From: Mesobacillus subterraneus
Lineage (GTDB): Bacteria; Bacillota; Bacilli; Bacillales; Cytobacillaceae
Direction: 5' to 3'
Length of the DNA: 64,000 bases
Assembly (NCBI RefSeq): GCF_000934845.1
Contig: NZ_JXIQ01000076.1
Location: 1-64,000 of the forward strand
Of the stretch, positions 51,995 to 61,021 are shown one piece after another; position 1 is the first letter of the stretch; each line of letters opens with the position of its first letter. The notes beneath the pieces were generated by a model, which did not search any database, had not been told where the DNA came from, and saw only the letters and a list, made by a program, of their open reading frames with translations. Made by a program: the position numbers and the translations under genes.

Positions 51995-52696
51995 ATGCGA
52001 AAGGTTTTTCAATTATTCGTGTTTATCATTCTTTCTTTTTCCCTTCTAGGAAGCTCAAATGCCAATATGGATGGCATTTTTCTTTCTGAATACCCAAAAC
52101 AATCTATATTATATGAATCTTTAGCTCCTGGGGCCGTCCGTCTAGCAGGGAGCTTTGTCGTGCTTCCAGAAGATGACTTTGATCAGGTGGAAGCAGCCAA
52201 GATAATCGAGCGACTCACCCTTCTGCCTGACTCGATGATTAAGAAAGCAATCGAGCAAAATATTACCGTTCGATTATTTGAAGGCAACCTCACGGATAAT
52301 CCAACGGCCAGTCATTTAAAAGGAGTGATTCCACGGGGCTACACATCTAAACGGACTTGGGATCAGGTTCCGGGAATTGGAGGATCCAGAGTTGTGCTTG
52401 TGAAAATTGGCAGCAGTGAAAAGGGCAAGGGGCATGGATCCGTCAACCTTGAATTGCATGAATTAGCGCACTCACTCGACCGCTATGTCTATGACGGAAT
52501 TAGAGAGGAAGAACGGTTCCTGTCGATATGGAAACAAGAAAGCAGTCAGCTTTTTCCGGGCAACCCATATTTCAACGATTATCCAGAAGAATATTTTGCT
52601 GAATGTTTTGCAATGTTCTATATTGGCGGGATGTCAGCCCAATTATTGAAGGATGAAGCCCCACAAACCTACCATTATATTGAAGGTCTAAATTAG
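51995..52696 (+). CDS. secreted anthrax-toxin-lethal-factor-like zinc metalloprotease
   Basis: A 234-residue protein with a signal peptide ([21 protein letters not shown]). The zinc motif is [11 protein letters not shown] (HExxH), and [17 protein letters not shown] supplies a Glu-rich third-ligand helix. This matches the metalloprotease domain seen in anthrax lethal factor and its relatives. There is no separate receptor-binding domain. In Bacillaceae such proteins are found beside housekeeping genes and their substrate is unknown. AAAGGGG lies eight bases before the ATG at 51995; the longer frame is unsupported. It is inserted between ypjP and thyA relative to B. subtilis. Confidence 0.75.
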   Translation: MRKVFQLFVFIILSFSLLGSSNANMDGIFLSEYPKQSILYESLAPGAVRLAGSFVVLPEDDFDQVEAAKIIERLTLLPDSMIKKAIEQNITVRLFEGNLTDNPTASHLKGVIPRGYTSKRTWDQVPGIGGSRVVLVKIGSSEKGKGHGSVNLELHELAHSLDRYVYDGIREEERFLSIWKQESSQLFPGNPYFNDYPEEYFAECFAMFYIGGMSAQLLKDEAPQTYHYIEGLN

Positions 52697-52702
52697 TATA
52701 TT

Positions 52703-52730
52703 CAAGAATTCAAGCAAGAATTCAAGCAAG
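52703..52730 (+). repeat. short tandem repeat
   Basis: CAAGAATTCAAG occurs twice in tandem (52703-52714 and 52715-52726), then CAAG. It lies between the metalloprotease and thyA. Confidence 0.8.
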
Positions 52731-52805
52731 GAACACTTTCTTCCTTCCGCTTTACCTGCTAAAATAGATAGAAACAAATTGAAGGTTTTTGAAGGTAGGG
52801 AGATC

Positions 52806-53600
52806 ATGAAACAATATCTAGAATTATGTAAACATGTCTTGGACACAGGTGTGAAAAAAGAAGATCGTACCGGTACAGGAACAATCAGTACGTTCGGCTA
52901 CCAGATGCGTTTTAATCTCCAAGATGGGTTTCCGCTGTTGACGACGAAAAAGCTACACCTGAAATCAATCATTCATGAATTGCTTTGGTTTTTGAATGGG
53001 GATACGAATGTCAAGTACTTACAGGACAACGGTGTTAGGATATGGAATGAGTGGGCAGATGAGCAGGGAGAACTTGGACCTGTGTACGGTCATCAATGGC
53101 GTTCATGGCAAGGAGCAGATGGAGAAACTGTAGACCAGATTTCGGAGTTGATCCAAACCATCAAAACAAATCCAGATTCAAGACGGATGATTGTGAATGC
53201 ATGGAATGTGGCGGAAATAAAGAATATGGCATTGCCACCTTGTCACTGCATGTTCCAGTTTTACGTTGCGGATGGCAAGCTTTCGTGCCAGCTATACCAG
53301 AGATCAGCAGATGTTTTTCTTGGTGTGCCGTTTAATATAGCATCCTATGCGCTTCTGACACTAATGGTTGCCCATGTATGCGGCCTAAAGCCCGGAGAGT
53401 TTGTGCATACCTTAGGTGATACCCACATATATTCCAACCATGTGGAACAAGTAAAACTCCAGCTGACAAGGGAACCGAAACCATTGCCGCAAATGAAGCT
53501 GAATCCTGATGTCAAATCGATCTTTGATTTTAAGTATGAAGACTTCGAATTGGTTCATTATGAAGCACATCCTCATATTAAAGGGGTTGTCAGTATATGA
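52806..53600 (+). CDS. thyA: thymidylate synthase, ThyA type
   Basis: A 264-residue folate-dependent thymidylate synthase. The catalytic cysteine is in [12 protein letters not shown], with the conserved [19 protein letters not shown] and the C-terminal KGVVSI. It methylates dUMP using methylene-tetrahydrofolate. The ATG at 52806 follows GGTAGGGAG. Its stop overlaps the dfrA start (ATGA), so the pair is translationally coupled, as in B. subtilis thyB-dfrA. Confidence 0.96.
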   Translation: MKQYLELCKHVLDTGVKKEDRTGTGTISTFGYQMRFNLQDGFPLLTTKKLHLKSIIHELLWFLNGDTNVKYLQDNGVRIWNEWADEQGELGPVYGHQWRSWQGADGETVDQISELIQTIKTNPDSRRMIVNAWNVAEIKNMALPPCHCMFQFYVADGKLSCQLYQRSADVFLGVPFNIASYALLTLMVAHVCGLKPGEFVHTLGDTHIYSNHVEQVKLQLTREPKPLPQMKLNPDVKSIFDFKYEDFELVHYEAHPHIKGVVSI

Positions 53601-54082
53601 TCTCATTGATTTGGGCAATGGATGAAAATAGAGTTATTGGATACCAAAATCAGCTTCCTTGGAGGCTTCCTGAGGATTTGAAGTTTTTCAAGCGTGTAAC
53701 GATTGGGCATCCGATCGTGATGGGAAGAAAAACATTTGAGTCGATAGGCAAACCGCTCCCTAATAGGGAAAATATAGTGTTAACACGGGAACAAGGCTAT
53801 AGATGTGAAGGCTGTACTGTCATGAACTCGATGGAAGAGTTTAGAGAGTACGCAAAGCATCAAGAAGAAGAACTATTTGTCATTGGCGGTGCGGAGATTT
53901 TTAAAGAAATATTGCCGGAAGCAGATCGGCTCTATTTGACGATGATTCATCATCAGTTTGAAGGGGATACCTTTTTCCCTGTTTTTGACATTGAAAAGTG
54001 GCACCTTCAAACGCGGGAAGTTGGTCCAAAGGATGAAAGGAATCCTTACGAGTATGAGTTCCTTATTTTCGAACGAAAATAG
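53597..54082 (+). CDS. dfrA: dihydrofolate reductase
   Basis: A 161-residue dihydrofolate reductase: [31 protein letters not shown], the NADPH motif [15 protein letters not shown], and [20 protein letters not shown]. It regenerates tetrahydrofolate consumed by ThyA. It is the target of trimethoprim in general. It overlaps thyA by four bases. No clear terminator follows; the 210 bases to the next gene hold no other gene that I can support. Confidence 0.96.
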   Translation: MISLIWAMDENRVIGYQNQLPWRLPEDLKFFKRVTIGHPIVMGRKTFESIGKPLPNRENIVLTREQGYRCEGCTVMNSMEEFREYAKHQEEELFVIGGAEIFKEILPEADRLYLTMIHHQFEGDTFFPVFDIEKWHLQTREVGPKDERNPYEYEFLIFERK

Positions 54083-54214
54083 CATTCAATCGCAAATTAT
54101 CCTCGGCTGGATTGCTTTTTGTCAAAACGAATGCGCATAGAGTCCTGCTTTGTTTTTGTCGCCTGATAGAAACTAACTAGGAAGTCCGATGCATACGATT
54201 TGCTTGACCAAGGC

Positions 54215-54251
54215 AGATAAAGCAACAAAGCCACTGCTTTACGCAGCGGCT
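54215..54251 (-). terminator. terminator of the 73-residue gene
   Basis: On the minus strand AGCCGCTGC pairs with GCAGTGGCT, followed by TTGTTGCTTT. Confidence 0.7.
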
Positions 54252-54292
54252 GATTCATCTTTTAATTTGTGGAGGACGGAGCAGTGGATGTG

Positions 54293-54514
54293 TTATTCGA
54301 ATTGGGAAAGGCTACTCATCATCTTCGTGAACTCTGCTGGAATGCAAAAATCCTCAGGTTTCAAATTATTCCGTATCCATTTCACCATTTCCATGGGGTT
54401 GTTAAAAAACTCTCCACTCGTATCACTTTTGCGGATCATATAGCGTCCGTTGTCTTCGTCGAGGGTTACTTCTACCGGCAACGCCCCATCATAACTGTTT
54501 AAATTAAATTCCAT
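54293..54514 (-). CDS. small hypothetical protein, 73 aa
   Basis: A 73-residue soluble protein, MEFNLNSYDGALPVEVTLDE then DTSGEFFNNPMEMVKWIRNN. It looks like a compact alpha/beta fold (two strands, a helix) with an acidic character. GGAGGGAG lies eight bases before the ATG. It is convergent with dfrA and has its own terminator. I do not recognise the function. Confidence 0.7.
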   Translation of the reverse strand: MEFNLNSYDGALPVEVTLDEDNGRYMIRKSDTSGEFFNNPMEMVKWIRNNLKPEDFCIPAEFTKMMSSLSQFE

Positions 54515-54678
54515 ATGATAACTCCCTCCAGAGCTTTTTGGTTATTATCTGTTATTTTACGCTTATTTTATTCAATGTAAAGCCTAAGATTACAAATATT
54601 TTAAAAATTCAATCGACAAACCGATTTTTTGTGATATAATGAACAAATTAATTATTTGCAAAGTGAGGGTGACAGGAG

Positions 54679-55947
54679 ATGGAACAGAAAACAGTAAAAG
54701 GAAAATGGGTAAGTGTAGAGGATATTCTTATTGCCTATCGGCATCTTAAAGAGATTGTTGCCCATACTCCGTTGCAATTAAACGAACGATTATCAGAAAA
54801 ATATGAAGCTGATATCTATCTGAAACGAGAAGACCTGCAGCATGTCCGTTCTTTTAAACTGAGAGGAGCGTATTACGCAGTTAGGTTACTATGGGAAAAT
54901 GGATTAGAAAGCGGAGTTGTCTGTGCGAGTGCAGGAAATCACGCTCAGGGAGTAGCGTACGCCTGCAGACAGCTCGGTGTAAACGGAAAAATTTATATGC
55001 CTGCAACGACACCAGGTCAAAAAATCAGTCAGGTGGAAATGTTCGGCCGTGAATTCATTGAAATCATTCTCGTTGGGGATACTTTTGATGATTCATACCG
55101 CGAAGCACTCGAATGTGCTGAGAAAGAAAACAGGGAGTTTATCCACCCATTCGATGACGAAAATGTCATTGCCGGACAAGGGACAGTTGCCGTGGAAATT
55201 CTTAATGATAGTCAGGATACTGTGGATTATGTCCTCGCAAGTATTGGCGGCGGAGGCTTGATGGCTGGATTGAGCACATACATAAAAAGTGTTTCCCCTG
55301 CTACAAAGCTGATTGGTGTCGAACCAAGCGGTGCTGCGTCCATGAGTGCAGCTTTTGACAGAAACGGACCAATTCCCCTAGAATCAATTGATACATTTGT
55401 GGATGGTGCTGCTGTTAAATGTGTAGGCAGCAAAACCTATGAAATTTGCAAGGAAAATATTGATGGACTCGTGGCAGTTCCAGAAGGGAAGGTCTGTACT
55501 TCTATTCTCGAATTATATAATGAGCATGCCATTGTTACGGAGCCGGCTGGAGCTCTGCCAATTGCCGCTCTAGACTTTTTGAAGGAAGAGATTAAAGGGA
55601 AATCGGTCGTTTGTGTAGTCAGTGGCGGCAATAATGACATCGGCAGAATGCAGGAGATCAAAGAAAGATCTTTGCTTCATGAAGGCCTGCTACATTATTT
55701 CATTGTCAATTTTCCTCAACGAGCTGGGGCCTTGAGGGAATTCCTCGATGATGTTCTTGGCCCAGGAGATGATATTACCAGGTTTGAATATACAAGGAAA
55801 AATAATAAAGAAAGCGGGCCTGCGCTTGTTGGTATTGAATTAAAAAATAAACGTGAATACAATAGGCTCATTGCAAGCATGGAAAAAAAGGGATTTGCCT
55901 TCATGGAATTGAATAAGGATCATCAATTGTTTAATTTACTGGTATAA
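54679..55947 (+). CDS. ilvA: threonine ammonia-lyase IlvA
   Basis: A 422-residue PLP enzyme that turns threonine into 2-oxobutyrate for isoleucine synthesis. The PLP lysine is in VRSFKLRGAYYAV, the glycine-rich phosphate loop is SIGGGGLMAGLS, and SGGNND follows. The C-terminal 100 residues form one ACT-like regulatory domain (FIVNFPQRAGALREFLDDVL). Its length equals B. subtilis IlvA. GGTGACAGGAG precedes the ATG by five bases. No T-box is visible upstream. Confidence 0.95.
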   Translation: MEQKTVKGKWVSVEDILIAYRHLKEIVAHTPLQLNERLSEKYEADIYLKREDLQHVRSFKLRGAYYAVRLLWENGLESGVVCASAGNHAQGVAYACRQLGVNGKIYMPATTPGQKISQVEMFGREFIEIILVGDTFDDSYREALECAEKENREFIHPFDDENVIAGQGTVAVEILNDSQDTVDYVLASIGGGGLMAGLSTYIKSVSPATKLIGVEPSGAASMSAAFDRNGPIPLESIDTFVDGAAVKCVGSKTYEICKENIDGLVAVPEGKVCTSILELYNEHAIVTEPAGALPIAALDFLKEEIKGKSVVCVVSGGNNDIGRMQEIKERSLLHEGLLHYFIVNFPQRAGALREFLDDVLGPGDDITRFEYTRKNNKESGPALVGIELKNKREYNRLIASMEKKGFAFMELNKDHQLFNLLV

Positions 55948-56118
55948 TATTTAAAATAGATAATCGAGCACAAATGGTATAAAATAGGAATGTGACACAC
56001 AGGTGGAACATTGGGAGCTTTGTGAATTTCTTATGAACTTTCACAGTATTCCCCCATTTAGTGGATGAAAAGAACTATAATCATAGTAGATTTACAATAT
56101 GAAAAAGGAGATGTTGAT

Positions 56119-56322
56119 ATGTTATCAAACATCGGAGTTCCTGGATTAGTCTTAATCCTTGTCTTAGCGCTCATTATCTTTGGACCAAAGAAACTTCCTG
56201 AGGTTGGTCGTGCATTTGGTCAGACGCTTCGTGAATTCAAGAAATCAACTCGTGAATTGACAAGTGATGTTATGGATGAACTGGAAGATGAGAAAAAGGA
56301 AATTACCAAAGTTACTAAATAA
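56119..56322 (+). CDS. tatA: twin-arginine translocase subunit TatA
   Basis: A 67-residue TatA/E subunit: one N-terminal helix ([16 protein letters not shown]), the [14 protein letters not shown] hinge, then an amphipathic helix and an acidic tail. It forms the protein-conducting part of the Tat system for folded proteins. AAAGGAG lies eight bases before the ATG at 56119. tatC follows after a terminator-like hairpin, a common arrangement of tatAy-tatCy. Confidence 0.94.
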   Translation: MLSNIGVPGLVLILVLALIIFGPKKLPEVGRAFGQTLREFKKSTRELTSDVMDELEDEKKEITKVTK

Positions 56323-56354
56323 GGTGTAAGATGCTTTTGTCTTACCCCTTTTTC
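56321..56354 (+). terminator. tatA/tatC intergenic terminator
   Basis: AAGGTGTAAGA pairs with TCTTACCCCTT, followed by TTTC. It may lower tatC expression relative to tatA. Confidence 0.8.
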
Positions 56355-56425
56355 TTTCGGGGGCAGATCTTGCAGCCCTAATAAGAAAATTGAAATGCAA
56401 CAAATGGAATTGGCAGGGGATTGTT

Positions 56426-57184
56426 ATGGAAGATAAAGAATTAAATCTGGTGGATCATCTTGATGAGCTAAGGAACAGGCTAATTGTCTCTGCAGTTGCC
56501 TTTCTTCTTTTCTTTGGCTTAGGCTTTTATTTTGTCAAAGAGATTTATCATTTCTTTGTCCGCGACTTGGAAGTAAAGTTAATAGTCCTTGGGCCGAGCG
56601 ATATAATCTGGATTTACTTCATGATCGCTACGATCATTGCAATTGCTGGCACAATACCGGTACTCGCTATACAAATATGGCTGTTCGTAAAGCCTGCTCT
56701 CCGGCCAATTGAACGAAAACTATCCCTTTCGTACATTCCAGCACTGTTTATCCTATTTATTGTTGGGCTTGCATTTGGCTATTTCGTGATATTTCCGACA
56801 GTCCTAAGTTTTCTGGTTGAATTGAGCGGGGACATGATGGTCACAAACTTTACAGCGGAAAAGTATTTCAAGTTCATCATGAATATGACAATCCCGTTTG
56901 GAGTTTTATTTGAACTGCCGGTTGTCGTGATGTTTTTGACGTCACTTGGAGTGATAAATCCATATGTTTTAGTGAAAGTCAGAAAGTATGCATACTTTAT
57001 CCTAGTAGTCATCTCAGTAGTGATTTCCCCTCCGGATTTCATGTCAGATATACTGGTGACGATTCCACTGCTGTTTTTGTATGAGATTAGCATCAATTTG
57101 TCCAAAGTGGTATACAGACGGAAGCTTAAGAAGGAAAAAGAGTGGCAGGAGAAATATGGGGATATGGAGGACGAGGAATCCTAA
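56426..57184 (+). CDS. tatC: twin-arginine translocase subunit TatC
   Basis: A 252-residue six-helix membrane protein that binds the twin-arginine signal peptide. The N-terminal LVDHLDELRNRLIVSAVAF is the family signature, with FVKPALRPIERK and the later PPDFMSDILVTIPLLFLYE. AGGGGATTGTT precedes the ATG at 56426; the longer frame is not supported. A terminator follows. Confidence 0.94.
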   Translation: MEDKELNLVDHLDELRNRLIVSAVAFLLFFGLGFYFVKEIYHFFVRDLEVKLIVLGPSDIIWIYFMIATIIAIAGTIPVLAIQIWLFVKPALRPIERKLSLSYIPALFILFIVGLAFGYFVIFPTVLSFLVELSGDMMVTNFTAEKYFKFIMNMTIPFGVLFELPVVVMFLTSLGVINPYVLVKVRKYAYFILVVISVVISPPDFMSDILVTIPLLFLYEISINLSKVVYRRKLKKEKEWQEKYGDMEDEES

Positions 57185-57212
57185 CTTTCCCCTATGAGCG
57201 AAAAAATCGTCT

Positions 57213-57243
57213 AAAAACGCATGGAGATTCCCATGCGTTTTTT
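57213..57243 (+). terminator. tatC terminator
   Basis: AAAAACGCATGG pairs with CCATGCGTTTTTT. Confidence 0.9.
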
Positions 57244-57372
57244 GTCGGTACATTGTAAAAAATCAGCTTACTGTATAAGTGTATTTTTTTTTATAATCAG
57301 CGTAAACAGACATATTTCGACCAGTGTTTGATGTATAATATAAACAAACGGGGATAAAAGAGGATTGATATT

Positions 57373-57624
57373 TTGTTATTCAAAAGCCTAGAGTTCAAAA
57401 ACGTTGTTGGACAGAAGGTTAAAGTCGTGGAAATTCCTGTATTAGAAGAAGAAAGTTTGTTTTATTTTATGATCCAGGTCCGTTTGCAATCTTTTATTAC
57501 AGCAATCTATCAGGAAAGAAACGCAAAAAAGTTTTATTCGTTTAAAGAGTATTTAAAGAGAGTAATGAAATGGCCGGATTATGAGCAGCTGTTCCAATCC
57601 GCAAAATTGAAAAACAACGCATGA
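57373..57624 (+). CDS. ypmP: YpmP family protein (DUF2535)
   Basis: An 83-residue protein, MLFKSLEFKNVVGQKVKVVE, with basic and aromatic residues, matching B. subtilis YpmP in length and position. Function unknown. It starts with TTG after AAAGAGGAT. The following terminator-like sequence GCGCCCC...GGGCGC (57634-57655) ends in TTTTGTTTTTT. Confidence 0.78.
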   Translation: MLFKSLEFKNVVGQKVKVVEIPVLEEESLFYFMIQVRLQSFITAIYQERNAKKFYSFKEYLKRVMKWPDYEQLFQSAKLKNNA

Positions 57625-57744
57625 TTTTTTGGAAGCGCCCCTAGTGGGCGCTTTTGTTTTTTAGGATAAAAACACTAAGTAATATTCGGTTTTTTGCCAT
57701 TATTTTCAACCCAGTCCATATAATTTTACATGGGGGTGCTGGCA

Positions 57745-58698
57745 ATGGCAAAAAAGGTGCTTTTCTTAAGTGATTTTGGAATTGATGATAATATTGCTAT
57801 TTTATATGCGTTTTTTAACAAGGAAATCGAGATAGTTGGCATAGTGGCTGATTACGGGAATGTTTCAAAGCAGGATGCGCTTCGAAACGCTGCATACTTA
57901 CAGAGACTTACAGGTAGACATGATGTTCCGGTCTTTGCAGGTGCTGAACTTCCGTTAACAGGGGACCCGCCAGAATATGTACCAGAAGTGCATGGAGTTG
58001 CAGGGCTAGGTCCTATCATCCCTAATATTATAGTCGATGATACACTAGAAAACTTTCATGGTATCCAGGAAATCATTGAAAAAAATTTGGATGAGATTAT
58101 TATTGTAAACGTTGGCAGGCTTTCCTCTTTGGCAGCTGCGTTCATCCTTTATCCTGGAACCATGAAAAAAGTAAAGGATTTTTATATTATGGGGGGCGTT
58201 TTCCATGAACCGGGAAATGTTACACCAGTTGCAGAAGCAAATTTCTTTGGTGATCCATACGCAGCGAATATTGTCATTACACAAGCAAGAGCACCAATCA
58301 AGATCATCCCTCTTAATGTCACAAGCGGAGCAATTGTAACACCTGCGCTTATTAACGAGCTGGATGTTTATTATCAATCAATCGGCAGCAAAGTAGGAAG
58401 TATTGTAAAACCTATGTTTGATTATTACTATAAATTTTATAAGCAGCGAAATCCTGAATTGACAGGGGCGCCACTCCATGATGTTCTTACACTTTGGGCC
58501 TTACTGAATGAGGAGAAGATTGTTTACCGTAAAGTACCCGTTAAAATTGTCGTGAATCGCGGCGAGGCATTCGGCCAGAGTATCGGAGATTTTAGAAACA
58601 CGAACAGTAAGGCTAAATTCCCAGTCCACCAAGTAGCTGTCAGTTTTCATTATCCCGACTTCATCAAAGATTTCTTCATCACGATGAAAAATTCCTAA
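57745..58698 (+). CDS. divergent nucleoside hydrolase family protein
   Basis: A 317-residue member of the inosine/uridine-preferring nucleoside hydrolase family. The N-terminal metal motif reads LFLSDFGIDDNIAILYA: the usual DxDxGxDD lacks its first Asp (Leu instead). Other family blocks remain: VADYGNVS, VNVGRLSSLAAA (with Arg for the usual Pro), IMGGVFHEPGNVTPVAEANF then FGDPYAA, and APLHDVLTLWAL. Loss of a calcium ligand leaves activity uncertain. GGGGGTG lies six bases before the ATG at 57745. It stands alone between ypmP and ypmQ. Confidence 0.8.
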   Translation: MAKKVLFLSDFGIDDNIAILYAFFNKEIEIVGIVADYGNVSKQDALRNAAYLQRLTGRHDVPVFAGAELPLTGDPPEYVPEVHGVAGLGPIIPNIIVDDTLENFHGIQEIIEKNLDEIIIVNVGRLSSLAAAFILYPGTMKKVKDFYIMGGVFHEPGNVTPVAEANFFGDPYAANIVITQARAPIKIIPLNVTSGAIVTPALINELDVYYQSIGSKVGSIVKPMFDYYYKFYKQRNPELTGAPLHDVLTLWALLNEEKIVYRKVPVKIVVNRGEAFGQSIGDFRNTNSKAKFPVHQVAVSFHYPDFIKDFFITMKNS

Positions 58699-58818
58699 AG
58701 ATTAGCGAGACAAATTGAATATAGTCCATTTCATCCTCCTCGTATCTTTTTCTTTCCTCTCTCCATCTCGTCTGCTAAAATTGGTAATGGACTATATAAG
58801 AAATTGCAGGTGATGAAC

Positions 58819-59397
58819 GTGAAAAAGGGAATTTTGCTGATCATCATGGCTGCTGTTGCGGTTTTTGCAACGGCCTGTGGAAACAGCGGATTAAAGGATG
58901 GAGTCAATTATCCGATTGAGGATTTCGCCTTTACGACTCAAGCTGGTGAACAGCTTAGCAAAGACGATTTAAAAGGGAAAGTGTGGGTTGCCGATTTTGT
59001 TTTCACGAACTGTACAGATGTTTGTCCGCCAATGACAGCCAATATGGCCAAACTTCAGGATATGATCAAGGAAGAAAAACTTGAAAATGTAGAAATTGTG
59101 TCCTTTAGTGTAGATCCAACTGTCGACAAACCTGAGATTCTTAAAGAATTTGGCCAGAAGTTTAAAGTGGATTTCAGTAATTGGTCATTCTTGACCGGTT
59201 ACAGCCAGGAAGAAATCGAAAAATTCGCGCTTGAAAACTTCAAAGCCCTCGTCAAAAAACCTGAAGAAGGAGATCAGGTCATTCATGGCACAGACTTCTA
59301 TTTGATCGATCAAGAGGGAGTAGTTAGGAAATATTATACCGGTTTGAATGAAGTACCGTTTGAACAGATTATCAAAGACATAAAAACTCTACAATAG
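58819..59397 (+). CDS. ypmQ: SCO1/SenC family copper chaperone lipoprotein (YpmQ)
   Basis: A 192-residue lipoprotein: signal peptide KKGILLIIMAAVAVFATAC with the lipobox cysteine, then a thioredoxin-like SCO domain with VFTNCTDVCPPM (CxxxC copper/redox pair, near residue 66) and the His in GTDFYLIDQ region (VIHGTDFYLI). SCO proteins load CuA in cytochrome oxidases; the ba3 oxidase in this window is a plausible client. The GTG at 58819 follows AGGTGA by five bases; TTG at 58804 and ATG at 58813 are before or on it. Confidence 0.9.
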   Translation: MKKGILLIIMAAVAVFATACGNSGLKDGVNYPIEDFAFTTQAGEQLSKDDLKGKVWVADFVFTNCTDVCPPMTANMAKLQDMIKEEKLENVEIVSFSVDPTVDKPEILKEFGQKFKVDFSNWSFLTGYSQEEIEKFALENFKALVKKPEEGDQVIHGTDFYLIDQEGVVRKYYTGLNEVPFEQIIKDIKTLQ

Positions 59398-59420
59398 GCC
59401 AAATATCAGGCCTGTTTTGG
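59396..59420 (+). terminator. weak ypmQ terminator
   Basis: AGGCC pairs with GGCCT around an eight-base loop, followed by GTTTTGG. Confidence 0.6.
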
Positions 59421-59511
59421 TATTTTGCGCAAGCGATCTGTTTTGAACAAATCCCTTCAAGCAAGTAGAAATGGTATGAGGATCATCTTTTTCACAGGTA
59501 GGTGACAAATA

Positions 59512-60318
59512 TTGCATCATAAATTCACCTTACTATATTTCCTGATCATTCTGCTTTTAGGAGCATGCAATCCGTTTGATAATCTGCAAAAAGGGAATTT
59601 CCATAATGTAAGGAAAACGGGGTTGGAAATCAAAGAAGCATTGCCGGTTTCATTTTTCCCGAGGGAATTGGCTATTGTTGCAGCTGGGGACTCTCTGACA
59701 CAGGGAGTTGGTGACAGTAGGAAGTCGGGCGGATATATACGGTATCTTGAAGAAAGTCTTGAAAAGGAAACATTCATCAGAAAAGCTAGTTTTGAGAATT
59801 TTGGCGTAAGGGGTAACAGATCGGACCAGCTGTTGAAAAGATTGGAAAATAAAACTTTGCAATCCTCTATAAAAGAAGCTGATTTGATCATTTTAACAAT
59901 CGGCGGGAATGATTTGATGGAGGTTATAAAAGCCAATTTTTCTAATCTTAGACTTGATCATTTCCAAATCGGACAGAAGGTATTTGCTGAACAGCTGCAA
60001 GACATATTTTCGACACTTCGTCATTCAAATCCTAACGCTCCTATTGTGTTAGTGGGACTTTATAATCCATTTTTCACTTGGTTTGCTGATGTTGCGGAAA
60101 TGAATCAAATAGTCGATGCTTGGAATGGGGAAAGCAAATCAATAGTAGAACAGGACGGCAATGCTTATTTTGTCGACATCCATGATTTATTTTTGAGTAA
60201 CGGAGAGATCCTTCTGTACACTGATTATTTTCACCCTAATGACCGGGGATATCAGTTAATTGCCGATCGGATTTATGAACTGCTTGATGAACAGGTCCTT
60301 GATTCGCTGAATGACTAG
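59512..60318 (+). CDS. ypmR: SGNH/GDSL hydrolase lipoprotein (YpmR)
   Basis: A 268-residue lipoprotein: signal segment LLYFLIILLLGAC with the lipobox cysteine, then an SGNH hydrolase. Block I is VAAGDSLTQGVG with the catalytic Ser, block III LTIGGNDLM, and block V FHPNDRGYQLIADRI with Asp/His. The enzyme type cleaves esters of lipids or polysaccharides outside the cell; substrate unknown. The TTG start follows AGGTGAC. ypmS follows within 27 bases. Confidence 0.88.
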   Translation: MHHKFTLLYFLIILLLGACNPFDNLQKGNFHNVRKTGLEIKEALPVSFFPRELAIVAAGDSLTQGVGDSRKSGGYIRYLEESLEKETFIRKASFENFGVRGNRSDQLLKRLENKTLQSSIKEADLIILTIGGNDLMEVIKANFSNLRLDHFQIGQKVFAEQLQDIFSTLRHSNPNAPIVLVGLYNPFFTWFADVAEMNQIVDAWNGESKSIVEQDGNAYFVDIHDLFLSNGEILLYTDYFHPNDRGYQLIADRIYELLDEQVLDSLND

Positions 60319-60345
60319 AATGGAGAAGAGGAGTTACAACGACTA

Positions 60346-60930
60346 ATGGTGAAAAACAAATGGAAGATAGGCTTTTTTATTCTGTTGGGAGTTATTTCAG
60401 CCTCCATTTTGCTTTTTTGGATGTTGATTTCCTTGCCTGCTGAGGAATCGAAGATAGAGCCTGACAAAAGCAATGCGGCAAGGGATGATGTTTCCTTTCA
60501 TGTATCGACGAACAAACGGGACCTGAATAGGGTGATCAATCATTACGTAGAAGAAGAAGCAAAAAACAGCCAGTTTGAATATCAAGTATTGCTGACAGAT
60601 GAGGTTGAATTATATGGAACGATCCCCATTTTCAGTCAGGAGTTAGAATTGAAGCTGACGTTTGAACCGCAGGCTTTGGAAAATGGAGATTTAATCCTGA
60701 AACAAAGATCAATATCAGTTGGACGATTGAACCTTCCCGTATCAACCGTGCTTAAGTTCGTTCGGGACAGCTACCATTTGCCCACAGCAGTGGATATTCA
60801 GCCAAATGAAGAAAGAGTTTACGTCTCCATGCAGAAACTTAAGCTGAAAAGTGATTTAAAGGTTCGTGTGAATGAATTTGATCTAAAGAAGGACAATCTT
60901 AAATTTACATTACTGGTTCCTGCAGATTAG
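60346..60930 (+). CDS. ypmS: YpmS family protein (DUF2140)
   Basis: A 194-residue protein with an N-terminal membrane anchor (GFFILLGVISASILLFWMLI) and an extracytoplasmic DUF2140 domain rich in beta-strands (FHVSTNKRDLNRVINHYVEE). Function unknown. It follows ypmR as in B. subtilis and ends with a terminator. An ATG or the following GTG could start it. Confidence 0.85.
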   Translation: MVKNKWKIGFFILLGVISASILLFWMLISLPAEESKIEPDKSNAARDDVSFHVSTNKRDLNRVINHYVEEEAKNSQFEYQVLLTDEVELYGTIPIFSQELELKLTFEPQALENGDLILKQRSISVGRLNLPVSTVLKFVRDSYHLPTAVDIQPNEERVYVSMQKLKLKSDLKVRVNEFDLKKDNLKFTLLVPAD

Positions 60931-60957
60931 AAAGGTGCTCTTAACGAGTGCCTTTTT
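60931..60957 (+). terminator. ypmS terminator
   Basis: AAAGGTGCTC pairs with GAGTGCCTTT, including two G-T pairs, followed by TT. Confidence 0.75.
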
Positions 60958-60998
60958 GCATGATTTTTGGCGAACTGCAGAATTCTTAAGCAAATAAC

Positions 60999-61018
60999 AA
61001 TGGCCGGTCTCCCGGCCA
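60999..61018 (-). terminator. terminator of the DUF4397 gene
   Basis: TGGCCGG pairs with CCGGCCA around TCTC, with a T-rich minus-strand tail (TTGTTATTTG). Confidence 0.75.
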
Positions 61019-61021
61019 GGA

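Noticed and set aside
59517..59936. 139-codon frame antisense to ypmR
   Set aside because: Shadow of a well-supported SGNH hydrolase gene; no ribosome binding site.
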